Both the position numbers and the translations under genes were made by a program. The notes under the pieces are model-generated. The model did no database searches. It was not told the DNA's origin and saw only the letters and a list, made by a program, of their open reading frames with translations. A stretch of DNA of 14,370 bases from CAYVZU01 sp964455935. GTDB lineage: Bacteria > Fibrobacterota > CAYVZU01. Below, one piece after another: positions 1-7,581 of this stretch (its first letter is position 1; each line of letters opens with the position of its first letter). The stretch is taken from NCBI GenBank assembly GCA_964455935.1, contig CAYVZU010000103.1:1-14370 (forward strand). The letters are read 5' to 3'.

Positions 1-1234
1 GTAACCCCTTGACACAACATCTTGGGGCTACCCACACAAAAGTCCGAAGGACCTGCTTTTTCAATGTACAGGCCCGGCACTGAAGAATACGGCAACGAAA
101 ACGTATCGCCCTTTGTCCTTTGATAAAGATGTATCTGCCGTCACGGGAAAGCTCCTTGCCATTGGGGCAAATGCAGATTCCACTCTCTGAGTCGTACTTG
201 AAATCCTCTTGACCGAATAGCTGGTCCTTTTTCTTTTTCGGGTGGCGTGGATGAATCCCGTTGCGGTGACGGACCGCCGTCGCAAACCGTGGGTCGCGCT
301 TACGAAATTGGCTATCCGGGATGTAGGCGTCAATCCCCTGCTCGAAGATCCCCTTCATATTCTCTTCACTATTATAGCCGCAGTCGGCCACCAGCTTTGC
401 CTTCTCAAATACGTCTTGTGTCACCTTGCCTGCAGATTGGTCAATCGCCCGGAAGTTCTCTCGCGTCTTCTCGATCATCGGAACCAGAAGCCCGTGCTCC
501 TGGCTCTCCCCAAACGCCGCAGCGGACACGATCACCTGGTGTTTGGCGTCCACAGCCGCCACTCCGTTGTAGCCTTGAATTACTCCGTGGGAGGTGGGCA
601 TCTTGGCGCTCTCGTTGTCCGTGATGTTGCTCTGGATGGGGCGGCCGCTCTTGCCCGGTTTGTCCTGGTTTTTGCCTAGCCACTCCTTCACCCGGCGGAC
701 TTTGCGCTGCATCTTCTCCGCCCGATGCTGCCGGCGCTTTTCCACCTTCTCGTCCGAATCGGTTTTGTCGAGCTTGGCGTGCTTGTTGAGAATGGTCCGG
801 ATGGCGACTTCCATCTTCTGGGCTTTCTTCTCCAAATCCTCCTTGGTCCCGCTCCATTCTTTGGAAGCATTGGAGGGCAGCTTGCAGCCGTCGATGGCAA
901 ACATGTGCTTGCCGATCAGGTCCAGATCGTCGCAAATCATAAGAACTTGCTGAAACAGGACCGTGATCTCTTCCTTCATCCGGGAAATGAAGTCGGCAAT
1001 CGTGGTGAAGTGGGGCCGTGCATCGGCCGATATCGTTATGAACATCACGTTCTCTTCGCAGGCCTTGGCAATTTCGCGGCTGCTGATCATGCCGCGCGAA
1101 TAGGCGTAGAGCACAATTTTAAGCAAGACCGAAGGATCAAAGGCCGGCGCGCCGGTCTCATCATTCTTGTAGCGTTCCAGGGACAGGGGGATAATCTTGG
1201 TCTGCTGGTACGAGTACGGTTTGAAGCGGGGCAT
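1..1234 (-). CDS. IS1182-family transposase, partial (C-terminus off window)
   Basis: This DDE transposase cuts and joins the ends of its insertion sequence. The minus-strand frame is open from ATG at 1234 to the window edge (411 residues visible), with AGGAAGG about 8 bases before the start. It begins MPRFKPYSYQQTKIIPLSLE and continues with RYKNDETGAPAFDP, an IS1182 hallmark. Acidic catalytic positions are plausibly the D of FAIDGCKLPSNASKEWSGT, the D of GVAAVDAKHQV and the D of LVADCGYNSEEN. Near the visible end are YIPDSQFRKRDPRF and a cysteine cluster (CICPNGKEL, then CRCRxLQCRAC-like spacing) typical of the family's zinc-ribbon region. Relatives as I remember them have about 35 more residues between PLSLE and RYKNDETG, so this copy seems to carry an in-frame deletion in the N-terminal domain. 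The family call is confident; whether the enzyme is active is not. Confidence 0.9.
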   Translation of the reverse strand, partial: MPRFKPYSYQQTKIIPLSLERYKNDETGAPAFDPSVLLKIVLYAYSRGMISSREIAKACEENVMFITISADARPHFTTIADFISRMKEEITVLFQQVLMICDDLDLIGKHMFAIDGCKLPSNASKEWSGTKEDLEKKAQKMEVAIRTILNKHAKLDKTDSDEKVEKRRQHRAEKMQRKVRRVKEWLGKNQDKPGKSGRPIQSNITDNESAKMPTSHGVIQGYNGVAAVDAKHQVIVSAAAFGESQEHGLLVPMIEKTRENFRAIDQSAGKVTQDVFEKAKLVADCGYNSEENMKGIFEQGIDAYIPDSQFRKRDPRFATAVRHRNGIHPRHPKKKKDQLFGQEDFKYDSESGICICPNGKELSRDGRYIFIKGQRAIRFRCRILQCRACTLKKQVLRTFVWVAPRCCVKGL

Positions 1235-1340
1235 AGAAAAATCCTTCCTTGTTGGAAAGATTAATCTAGTTCAGAAAATCGCCGAGCGAAAGAGCGAAAA
1301 CGATCTTTTTTGGACTTTTTCTACAGCTTCAACGTTACGC
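1..1340 (-). mobile_element. IS1182-family insertion sequence (partial, cut by window edge)
   Basis: The element is defined by its transposase gene, which runs off the left edge. The right boundary is uncertain. An AT-rich stretch with a tract of T follows the transposase start and ends near 1320-1340, where the composition changes to GC-rich DNA. I could not identify the terminal inverted repeat because the other end of the element is outside the window, so the outer coordinate is a guess. Confidence 0.6.
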
Positions 1341-1547
1341 TAATATGCGCGGTACGCCCACGTATTGCCTAGCCCGCCACCAGGACCTCCGCAGAGCCGG
1401 TCGCGGCCAGCCGCGAGCTGGACAGAGCGCGCTTCGCGCGGTTGCTGGCGAGCGGGGAGCGACCGGCGCCCCCGCGTCAGTTTTGAGCAATTGGTTCGAC
1501 CATGTGCTGCAAATATTCTTTGATAAAGTCACACAAACACGCCCACA
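1235..1547. other. Gene-free interval between IS and GNAT gene, with GC-rich dyad
   Basis: No convincing gene is present. Bases 1235-1330 are AT-rich IS leader. Bases 1376-1475 are very GC-rich with nested inverted repeats, and from about 1480 the DNA becomes AT-rich again as the GNAT gene is approached. The short ORFs in this interval have no family resemblance. Confidence 0.6.
1394..1469. repeat. Nested imperfect inverted repeat (structured GC-rich element)
   Basis: The outer arms are perfect: GCCGGTCGC at 1396-1404 and its reverse complement GCGACCGGC at 1459-1467. Inside, GCCAGCCGCG at 1406-1415 pairs with CGCGG plus CTGGC at 1437-1449 around a TTG bulge, and the apex holds GCGCG-CTT-CGCGC at 1427-1439. 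An alternative hairpin is TCGCGG-CCAG-CCGCGA at 1401-1416. The fold could be a structured RNA, a recombination site or a stranded remnant. No T-tract follows on either strand, so it does not look like an intrinsic terminator. Confidence 0.6.
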
Positions 1548-2009
1548 TCATAATTCTATTTTAGCTTCCAGCTTGTTTTTGAGATGTGAAAATGTTGCGC
1601 CATTCTTTTCCCATATTCTTAATGACGCAAAATTGTTTGGATTAATATTTGCGCGAAATATCTTAAACCCAAGGTCCTTCGCATATTGAAAAACTGCATT
1701 GAACGCAAATGTCCCGATACCTTTATTCCATTCTTTTGATGAAATCCAATAACCGATTCTCACTGATTTGCTCTCATTATCCCGATGGCTCAAAGATATT
1801 AACCCAATTGCTGCGCCATCCTTTTCAATGGCAAAAGTTTCCGAATTGGTTTTTTTCTGCCATTCGGTATACCTCTGCAAAAATGAACCAGCAGTATTAT
1901 CAGTTGCTGTCGCACCTATGCTCTTTCGAAGCAAGCCATCCGTGTTCAAAAGGTCGGCCAATTTTGCCGAGCTTTCAAGGTTAATTGGTACTACCTTCAG
2001 ATTCCGCAA
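1548..2009 (-). CDS. GNAT-family N-acetyltransferase (RimJ/RimL-like)
   Basis: This predicted protein of 153 residues would transfer an acetyl group from acetyl-CoA to an amine; the substrate cannot be told from sequence. The core motif is visible as IGYWISSKEWNKGIGTFAFN (acetyl-CoA pyrophosphate loop, Q/R-x-x-G-x-G/A-like as NKGIGT), followed by ANINPNNFASLRIWEKNGATF, which matches the RimJ/RimL/ribosomal acetyltransferase subgroup. No ATG is available: TTG at 2009 is the most likely start, with GTGGGG a few bases upstream, and the frame closes at TAA about 27 bases further upstream. The gene is clearly more AT-rich than its neighbours, stands alone between an IS and a palindrome, and carries no operon partners, which suggests lateral acquisition. 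It is similar in style to acetyltransferases found in mobile gene cassettes, but no convincing attC site was found. Confidence 0.82.
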   Translation of the reverse strand: MRNLKVVPINLESSAKLADLLNTDGLLRKSIGATATDNTAGSFLQRYTEWQKKTNSETFAIEKDGAAIGLISLSHRDNESKSVRIGYWISSKEWNKGIGTFAFNAVFQYAKDLGFKIFRANINPNNFASLRIWEKNGATFSHLKNKLEAKIEL

Positions 2010-2383
2010 CCAACAGCCCCACAGGATTGTGTTTTAGTGGTCGAACTTGTTGTTATGCCGACAACCATAAAACCTTTAGACCTTTATTGCTGTCGGGGTA
2101 ATACGCCAATGCTTTTATGCTACTATCTCATTGTCATTGGTCAACATGCAAGAAAAAAATGGGGCTTCTCATGCATATTATGCGGATCCGCATAATACGC
2201 AGACTACAATGTGTCGGCAGGGCTGCACACACCCTTGCCGTCGCGATTGAGAACAAGTCCCGTCCAAGAGCCAGATTATCGATATCGAAAGCCGGCGGAC
2301 AGGCTTCGGGAGAGGAAAAATGCTCCCCCTTCTCAGGCATGGGTGCAAAATGGCCAATGTGGGTGGATCGCGAATCAGATGGG
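2010..2383. other. Gene-free interval upstream of the GNAT gene
   Basis: No credible gene. The interval holds a hairpin GTTGT-tatgccg-ACAAC near 2049-2065, the large palindrome at 2172-2201 and, at its end, the terminator of the CoA-transferase operon. The ORFs across it (for example 2117-2509 plus, 2134-2340 minus) look like chance translations. Confidence 0.6.
2172..2201. repeat. 30-base near-perfect palindrome centred on GGATCC
   Basis: Bases 2176-2197 form a perfect 22-base palindrome (TATTATGCGGA then TCCGCATAATA), extended by TGC/GCA on both sides after one mismatch at 2175/2198. Such dyads are typical of dimeric regulator operators or of recombinase/transposase binding sites. There is no promoter or gene start immediately beside it, which favours a mobile-element or recombination role; this is inference. 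Confidence 0.75.
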
Positions 2384-2415
2384 AAACAAAAACGGGCGGC
2401 CAGAAGCCGCCCGTT
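2384..2415 (-). terminator. Intrinsic terminator of the ACD / CoA-transferase operon
   Basis: On the minus strand, AACGGGCGGC pairs perfectly with GCCGCCCGTT (10 bp) around a five-base loop, directly followed by TTTGTTT. It lies about 40 bases after the stop of the CoA-transferase/GNAT gene, the right position and orientation for an operon terminator. Confidence 0.9.
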
Positions 2416-2453
2416 GGATGCGCTTAGAATGGAAGCGGTGTTCCTAATCAGGG

Positions 2454-4310
2454 CTACTGAACGAAATCGTAGGACACGCGAAACATGTCTTCTTCGCGTT
2501 TGGCCGTGACTTTGTAGCCCGAATTGTAGAACAGGCCCATCATGCTCTCGTTTTTGGCCAGCACGTTGGCTTTGAATCCAGCCACGCCCCGTTTCTTGGC
2601 AATATCGGTGAGCATCTTAAGCAGGTCCGTACCCAGACCCTTGGCCTGCCAGTCATCCCGCACCAGAAACGACACCTCTGCCCTGTTTGTTCCCTTGTCG
2701 AGGCTGTAACGCCCCACTGCGGTGATCTGCTCGCCGCCGGTCCCCTGTACCAGGGCGACAATCGCCATGTTGTGGGTGAAATCGACATTGGTGAGTTCCT
2801 GAATGAATTTATGCGGGAAGGCCTGGATCTTGCGGAAGAACCGGAAAGCCAACGACTGCTCCGAACACGAATAAAGCATATCGCGGATGAGCTTGTCGTC
2901 CGTGGGCCGAATGGGCCGGAAAAACAGGACCGTGCCGTCATTGAGGGGCTTGATCGTCTCGTATTCCCGCGGATAATGAGACTCGCTTGTCGGCAGTTCC
3001 TTTTGGTCGGGATAGATGTACTTTCGATTCTTGGCCTGAAGCAGGATCTCGTTGCGGAAATCGGGATGCGCGATGCTGGCCAAAGCCAACACCCGTTCAC
3101 GGATGCTTTTGCCAAACAAGTATGCCGCGCCAAACTCCGTTACCACATAATGGATGTCGGCACGGGTGATGGTCACCCCGGCGCCTTCGGTCAAGCGCGG
3201 GACAATGCTTGAAACCTTGCCGCCCTGCGTAGTCGAAGGCAGCGCCAGAATCGCTTTCCCATCCTTGGCGCGAGCCGCGCCGCGGGTGAAATCGAGCTGC
3301 CCGCCCACGCCGGAGGTAAAGACATATCCCTGCGAATCGGCGCAGGCCTGGCCTGTCATATCGACTTCCACCGCGGTGTTGATCGATACCATCCGGTTGT
3401 GCTGGCTGATCACATAGGGATCGCTCACGTATTCGGCCGGGCGGAACTCGAACATGTGGTTCTCGTGGACGAAATCGTAGAGCCGTCGTGTGCCGTAACA
3501 GAAGCTTGCCGTGATCTTACCCCGGTTCAGGGTTTTTCGGCTGCCGTTGACCACGCCTTTTTCCACCAGATTGACCATTTCGTCGGTAAACATCTCGGTG
3601 TGAATCCCCAGGTCGCTTTTGCGGCCCAAAAAGGACAAGACCTGCTGCGGGAGATCGCCGATTCCCACCTCAAGCGTGGAGCCGTCCTCGATCAGATTGA
3701 CGATGTTGCGACAGACCGCCTCGGAAACCGGATCCGGCGCCGAGAGCGGGTATTCGATCAAGTCCGACCGGCTCTCGACCACTGCGTCCACCAGATCCAC
3801 GGGAATGGAGGAATCGCCGTAGGTCCGCGGCATGCGCTCGTTGACCTCCGCAATAACCATCAGGCTGTTTTCGACCGCGGCCTTCACGATGTCAACGGAG
3901 ATTCCCAGACTCAGCGAGCCGTTCTTGTCGGGCGGGCTTGTCTGGATCAAGGCGACATCCAGAGGAATCTTGCCGCTGCGAAACAGGCCCGGGATCTCGC
4001 ACAAGGAGATGGGGACGTAATCACCCCGGCCCGCCGCGATTCCCTCACGGAGGTTGGATCCCATGTAAAAGGAAAAGGTGCGAAAAATGCGGCTCTGCTC
4101 TTCCCCAATGTAAGGGGCAGGCCCCTGCGTGATGAAGTCGTAGATCTCCGCGTCCACGATCTGGTTCTCTTTTCGAATCAGCTCTTCGAGGAGTGTAAGG
4201 GGCTGGCCGCATCCGGTCCCCAGGAAAATGCGGGCACCCGGCCGGATCATCTGGATCGCCTGCTGCGCGGTCATCTTCCTCCGCTCGTAGACCTCTCTCC
4301 AGGTTTCCAT
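2454..4310 (-). CDS. Acetyl-CoA hydrolase/transferase (family I CoA-transferase) fused to GNAT acetyltransferase
   Basis: This 618-residue fusion probably moves CoA between acetate and another acyl-CoA, or hydrolyses acetyl-CoA, and its tail probably acetylates a protein. Residues about 1-440 match the acetyl-CoA hydrolase / 4-hydroxybutyrate CoA-transferase family: SPPDKNGSLSLGISVD (125-140), LGIHTEMFTDE with the expected catalytic Glu at 239, and the CoA-loop GVGGQLDF (335-341). Residues about 453-618 are a GNAT domain with RPIRPTDD, AVGRYSLD, and acetyl-CoA motif QAKGLGTDLL (555-564), then NVLAKNESMMGLFYNSGY. The ATG is 2 bases after the stop of the synthetase gene and has AGGAG about 8 bases upstream, so the two are translationally linked. 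In other bacteria GNAT domains are fused to ADP-forming synthetase-like proteins (Pat type); here the GNAT sits on the transferase instead, adjacent to the synthetase. Substrate specificity is not visible. Confidence 0.92.
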   Translation of the reverse strand: METWREVYERRKMTAQQAIQMIRPGARIFLGTGCGQPLTLLEELIRKENQIVDAEIYDFITQGPAPYIGEEQSRIFRTFSFYMGSNLREGIAAGRGDYVPISLCEIPGLFRSGKIPLDVALIQTSPPDKNGSLSLGISVDIVKAAVENSLMVIAEVNERMPRTYGDSSIPVDLVDAVVESRSDLIEYPLSAPDPVSEAVCRNIVNLIEDGSTLEVGIGDLPQQVLSFLGRKSDLGIHTEMFTDEMVNLVEKGVVNGSRKTLNRGKITASFCYGTRRLYDFVHENHMFEFRPAEYVSDPYVISQHNRMVSINTAVEVDMTGQACADSQGYVFTSGVGGQLDFTRGAARAKDGKAILALPSTTQGGKVSSIVPRLTEGAGVTITRADIHYVVTEFGAAYLFGKSIRERVLALASIAHPDFRNEILLQAKNRKYIYPDQKELPTSESHYPREYETIKPLNDGTVLFFRPIRPTDDKLIRDMLYSCSEQSLAFRFFRKIQAFPHKFIQELTNVDFTHNMAIVALVQGTGGEQITAVGRYSLDKGTNRAEVSFLVRDDWQAKGLGTDLLKMLTDIAKKRGVAGFKANVLAKNESMMGLFYNSGYKVTAKREEDMFRVSYDFVQ

Positions 4311-4312
4311 GG

Positions 4313-6418
4313 CTACTTCTCCTGCTTGCTGATGATTAGGCGCGCATCGACCACAAAAGCACCCTCCCCCTCGCTGCGGACTTTGAGAGGATTAATGTCA
4401 ATCTCTTCTATTTCGGGAAAATCGATGACCAGTTGCGACATCCGCTGCAGCGACATGATGATCGATTCCAGATCGACCGGCTTTTCGCCCCGGGCGCCCT
4501 TGAGCAACCGGTAGCTTTTGGTGCGTTCGATCATTTTCCGGCTCTCCTCGGCCGTGATCGGCGCAAGGCTGAAGGTGACATCTTTGAGGATTTCCACGAA
4601 AATACCGCCCAGACCAAACATGATGACCGGACCGAACTGCGGGTCCTTTTTCATTCCCAGAATGACTTCGCGGCCGCCCGCGACCATTTTCTCGACGTAT
4701 ACACCCCGGATGGAAGCCTCGGGCATTTTGCGGGGGATGCGCACCATCATCAACTCAAAAGCATCCTCGATGGCCGATGCGCTGTTGAGCCCAATTTTCA
4801 CGCCGCCCACATCGGACTTGTGCAGAATATCGGGGCTGGAAATCTTCATGGCAACCGGGTAGCCCACTTCGTTTCCGAAATGAACGGCTTCCTCGACCGA
4901 GGCCGCCAGCGTGCCCGGCGGAATATCGAAATTATAGGCTTTGAGAATGGACTTTGCATCGGCTTCGCCAATTTCATGCATGCCACGCGAGCGGTAGGAC
5001 CGTATCATTTTAATGACCGGGTTTTTGTTGACCGCGAACCGTTCCACCATGCGCAACGGCCGCGCCTTGTACCGGCTGTAACGGACCATTTCCATCATGG
5101 CTTTGGCCGCGCGTTCGGGAACCGCATACTGCGGAACGCGGTTGGCGCGCAGATAGCTTGCTCCTTGTGCGATCCGCTCCCCGCCCATAAAACAGGTGAA
5201 TACCGGCTTGCCGTGCTTTTGCGCGGCGCCCACGATCGATTTTGCCGTTGCCAGGTCGTCGGTCATTTTCTGCGGGGTAAGGATGGCGATGACGCCGTCG
5301 ACGCAATCGCTGGCCAGGGCCACATCCAGAATCCGGCCGTAGATATCGCCCGAGGCGTCGCCCAACATGTCAATGGGATTGTTTACCGACGCCGCCGGGG
5401 GAAGCATGCCGCGCAGGGTGGATTTTGTCTGCTCGTCCAGTTTGGCCATGGTAAGGCCCGACATCTCGAGGGCGTCGGACATCATAATACCGGGTCCGCC
5501 GGCATTGGTTACAACCGCAATGCGATCGCCTTTGGGCATGGGCTGATAGGCCATGGCCGTTGCAATGTCGAAGAGATGTTCGATGGATTCCGCACGGATG
5601 ACCCCGGAGCGTTCGAAGGCCGAGTTGTATGCCGAATCCGCTCCGGCCAGGCTTCCGGTATGCGACGAGGCGGCCTTGGCGCCGGCTTGTGTCCGGCCGG
5701 ATTTAAGAATCACGATGGGCTTGACCTTGGCCACCCGCTCGGCGATTCGCATGAATTCCTGGCCGTGCGTAATGTCCTCAAGATAGGCCGAAATGACCTT
5801 CGTGTTTTCGTCGTCCTTGAGCTCCTGAAGAAAACCCACCTCATCCAGGCAAGCTTTGTTACCGATTGAAGCGAGGATCGAAAACCCGATCTGGTTGGAG
5901 GCAGCCATGTCCTGAATCGCCGTTACCAGCGCCCCGGACTGTGAAATCACCGCAATGGGGCCTGGTTCACCCAGCGGCTGCCCAAACGAGGCGTTTAGCT
6001 TGTGCCAGGGATTGATCAGCCCCAGGCAATTGGGGCCCATCAGGGTGATACCGGCCTCGCCGGCGATTCGACCGATTTCCTTTTGAAGCGCCCGGCCCTC
6101 GGCTCCGATTTCTCCAAATCCGGCGGTAATGACAACGATACCGCCCACACCCTTCTCCACGCATTCTTTCAAGGATGCAACGACTTGGTCGCGTTTGATG
6201 ACCACAACCGCGAAGTCCAACGAGCCTGGAACGTCTTTGACAGAAGCCAGGCATTTCTTTCCCAGAATCGAATCGGCCTTGGGATTGATTGGATAAACCT
6301 CCCCTTCGAAGCCGCCGCTGAGAATGTTGTTGAGGACCGCATACCCTACTTTGTCCGGACTTGTCGATGCGCCGATGACCGCTACCGTTTTAGGCCGAAG
6401 CAGTTTTTCGAAACTCAT
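4313..6418 (-). CDS. ADP-forming acetate/acyl-CoA ligase, fused alpha and beta subunits
   Basis: The enzyme interconverts acyl-CoA + ADP + Pi with acid + ATP + CoA, giving substrate-level ATP or activating acetate in the cytoplasm. The 701 residues contain the full set of domains: CoA-binding Rossmann domain (KTVAVIGASTSPDKVGY, about 9-26), succinyl-CoA-ligase-like domain with AVISQSGAL (156-164) and the conserved Glu in YLEDITHG (212-219), the phospho-histidine site SSHTGSLAG with His253, and a C-terminal ATP-grasp domain (about 470-700) with the second histidine in ILHKSDVGGV (His533) and GLGGIFVEILKDV. All key residues are present and the length is normal for the fused form. AAAGGG lies 7 bases before ATG, and the start is overlapped by the palindrome GGGTTAACCC. 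It is the first gene of a two-gene operon with the CoA-transferase/GNAT. The exact acid (acetate, branched-chain or aryl) cannot be read from the sequence. Confidence 0.95.
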   Translation of the reverse strand: MSFEKLLRPKTVAVIGASTSPDKVGYAVLNNILSGGFEGEVYPINPKADSILGKKCLASVKDVPGSLDFAVVVIKRDQVVASLKECVEKGVGGIVVITAGFGEIGAEGRALQKEIGRIAGEAGITLMGPNCLGLINPWHKLNASFGQPLGEPGPIAVISQSGALVTAIQDMAASNQIGFSILASIGNKACLDEVGFLQELKDDENTKVISAYLEDITHGQEFMRIAERVAKVKPIVILKSGRTQAGAKAASSHTGSLAGADSAYNSAFERSGVIRAESIEHLFDIATAMAYQPMPKGDRIAVVTNAGGPGIMMSDALEMSGLTMAKLDEQTKSTLRGMLPPAASVNNPIDMLGDASGDIYGRILDVALASDCVDGVIAILTPQKMTDDLATAKSIVGAAQKHGKPVFTCFMGGERIAQGASYLRANRVPQYAVPERAAKAMMEMVRYSRYKARPLRMVERFAVNKNPVIKMIRSYRSRGMHEIGEADAKSILKAYNFDIPPGTLAASVEEAVHFGNEVGYPVAMKISSPDILHKSDVGGVKIGLNSASAIEDAFELMMVRIPRKMPEASIRGVYVEKMVAGGREVILGMKKDPQFGPVIMFGLGGIFVEILKDVTFSLAPITAEESRKMIERTKSYRLLKGARGEKPVDLESIIMSLQRMSQLVIDFPEIEEIDINPLKVRSEGEGAFVVDARLIISKQEK

Positions 6419-6656
6419 GGGTTAACCCTTTGCCGGAGCCGGCTTGAGCCGTTTATCGCGTTCCTGTTCCTGTTTTTTCTGGCCCATAATATAAACTTTG
6501 ACACCGCAAAAAGGCGCTATTTCCAGTGCATGTAAAGGGCGAAAGCGCTCGCAAGAAAGGCGGGTTCGATGCAGCCAAAAGCGGAACCGCCGAAAATTGA
6601 AGGGAAGGGCAACATAGGAGTCCAAAGCTGCCCTTGAAACGGTCGAGACCTGGCCG

Positions 6657-7337
6657 TCAGGCCTTGTTCTGCGGGGTCACTTCGGTTTCTGGGGCGTTTT
6701 CTTCCTGTTCCCGAACCTTGCCCAGCAGAATTTCGATTTCGGCCACATAGCGGGCCGAAGCGTCTTCTTTCTGCGCGAAGTGCTCCAGGATCTGGTTGAC
6801 TTTTTCTTCGCTAAAGGCCAACCGCAACTGGCGGTTTAGCTTGCCCTTGTATCCCCACCCTTTCAAACGGTCTGGGGTCAACTCAAAGCCGTCCTGAATC
6901 GCGACAAACTTCATTTCGCCGGCGCGCAAGGCGTGGCAAAAATCGATTTCGGGGCACAGTTCGTCTTCGTAGTTGCGCATGTGAATCTTGCGAACGTCGG
7001 CGGTCTGAAGGATTTTATAGTACCCGACAATGAAGTCACGGTCTTTGTACCCCTCCACGGTCCCCTGGTAGTTGGTGAGGAAGAGGAGATATCCTTTGCG
7101 CTTTTTGACAAAGGAGTTCCGCGTGCGCGCATCCACGCATTTCGAGAATCCATACGATCCGGTCTCGATGTTGGGCTCGTATTGGCGGCCCTTGCCGCTT
7201 TCGTTGAGAAGGTCGCGGACCGGGAGTTCCGTACTGCGGCTGGTTTCGAAATTGATGACGATGGCCTCTTTGGACCCGCGGTAGTCCTGCCATTGAGCAA
7301 GACGAAGAGTGTTCTGGGCGTTTTCAGCGTAACCCAT
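6657..7337 (-). CDS. Hypothetical protein, 226 aa
   Basis: I do not recognise a family with confidence. The protein is soluble with no signal peptide or membrane segment. The middle (about 75-125) is rich in aromatic and basic residues: KKRKGYLLFLTNYQGTV, then RDFIVGYYKIL and IHMRNYEDELCPEIDFCHAL; this pattern of a small beta-rich module recalls PUA/EVE-like nucleic-acid-binding folds, but only weakly. The C-terminus (about 175-226) is charged and helical, ending in a glutamate-rich tail. ATG at 7337 is preceded by GGCAGGT. It lies 235 bases upstream of the acyl-CoA ligase on the same strand; the gap is long enough for a separate promoter, so operon membership is unclear. Codon use and length support a real gene. 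Confidence 0.7.
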   Translation of the reverse strand: MGYAENAQNTLRLAQWQDYRGSKEAIVINFETSRSTELPVRDLLNESGKGRQYEPNIETGSYGFSKCVDARTRNSFVKKRKGYLLFLTNYQGTVEGYKDRDFIVGYYKILQTADVRKIHMRNYEDELCPEIDFCHALRAGEMKFVAIQDGFELTPDRLKGWGYKGKLNRQLRLAFSEEKVNQILEHFAQKEDASARYVAEIEILLGKVREQEENAPETEVTPQNKA

Positions 7338-7552
7338 ATTACCTGCCTGAATAAAAAGTGAAATGCCGGACGGTAAGGATCGGAATCAGACGATAAGATA
7401 CTATTTCCAGAAAAATCGAGCAAGGAAAAAGCGCCCGCGCTGAAAAAGATGGCCTCGATCAATCCGCTGGACGGAATAGGCCGAAGCGTAATGCGCCAAA
7501 ATTCCAACTGCAAAGTCCGGACGACCGACGCCAACTCACGGAGCTGACCGAA
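7338..7552. other. Divergent intergenic region
   Basis: The region separates the leftward 226-aa gene from the rightward ferritin-like pseudogene. No gene is evident; a long minus-strand ORF crossing it has no recognisable similarity. The right end carries the sigma54-type site at 7553. Confidence 0.5.
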
Positions 7553-7568
7553 TGGCACTCGGTTTGCA
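7553..7568 (+). promoter_or_regulatory. Sigma54-type (-24/-12) promoter, perfect consensus
   Basis: The sequence TGGCAC-TCGGT-TTGCA matches the RpoN consensus TGGCAC-N5-TTGCA at all 11 defined positions, with GG and GC separated by 10 bases. The predicted transcription start is near 7579, only about 3 bases before the ATG at 7582, which would leave almost no leader. Either the true start codon is further in or the message is nearly leaderless. Confidence 0.6.
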
Positions 7569-7581
7569 AATATAGGATTCC

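Noticed and set aside
1326..1488. Integron attC site downstream of the GNAT gene
   Set aside because: The required GTTRRRY / RYYYAAC boxes are not properly met at either end, and no integrase or second cassette is visible.
2117..2509. 130-codon plus-strand ORF across the palindrome and terminator
   Set aside because: It crosses a strong opposite-strand terminator and its translation has no protein character.
4433..5869. Long 478-codon plus-strand ORF opposite the acyl-CoA ligase
   Set aside because: It is an antisense shadow of a clearly recognised gene in GC-rich DNA; its translation is rich in His, Arg and Gly with no family match.
6422..6487. 21-codon ORF (MGQKKQEQERDKRLKPAPAKG) ending 3 bases before the synthetase start, as a leader peptide
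   Set aside because: There is no ribosome binding site before its ATG and no regulatory codon run or attenuator hairpin.
6419..6656. Sigma70 promoter for the synthetase operon (TATATTAT near 6485-6492)
   Set aside because: No -35 hexamer at acceptable spacing was found.
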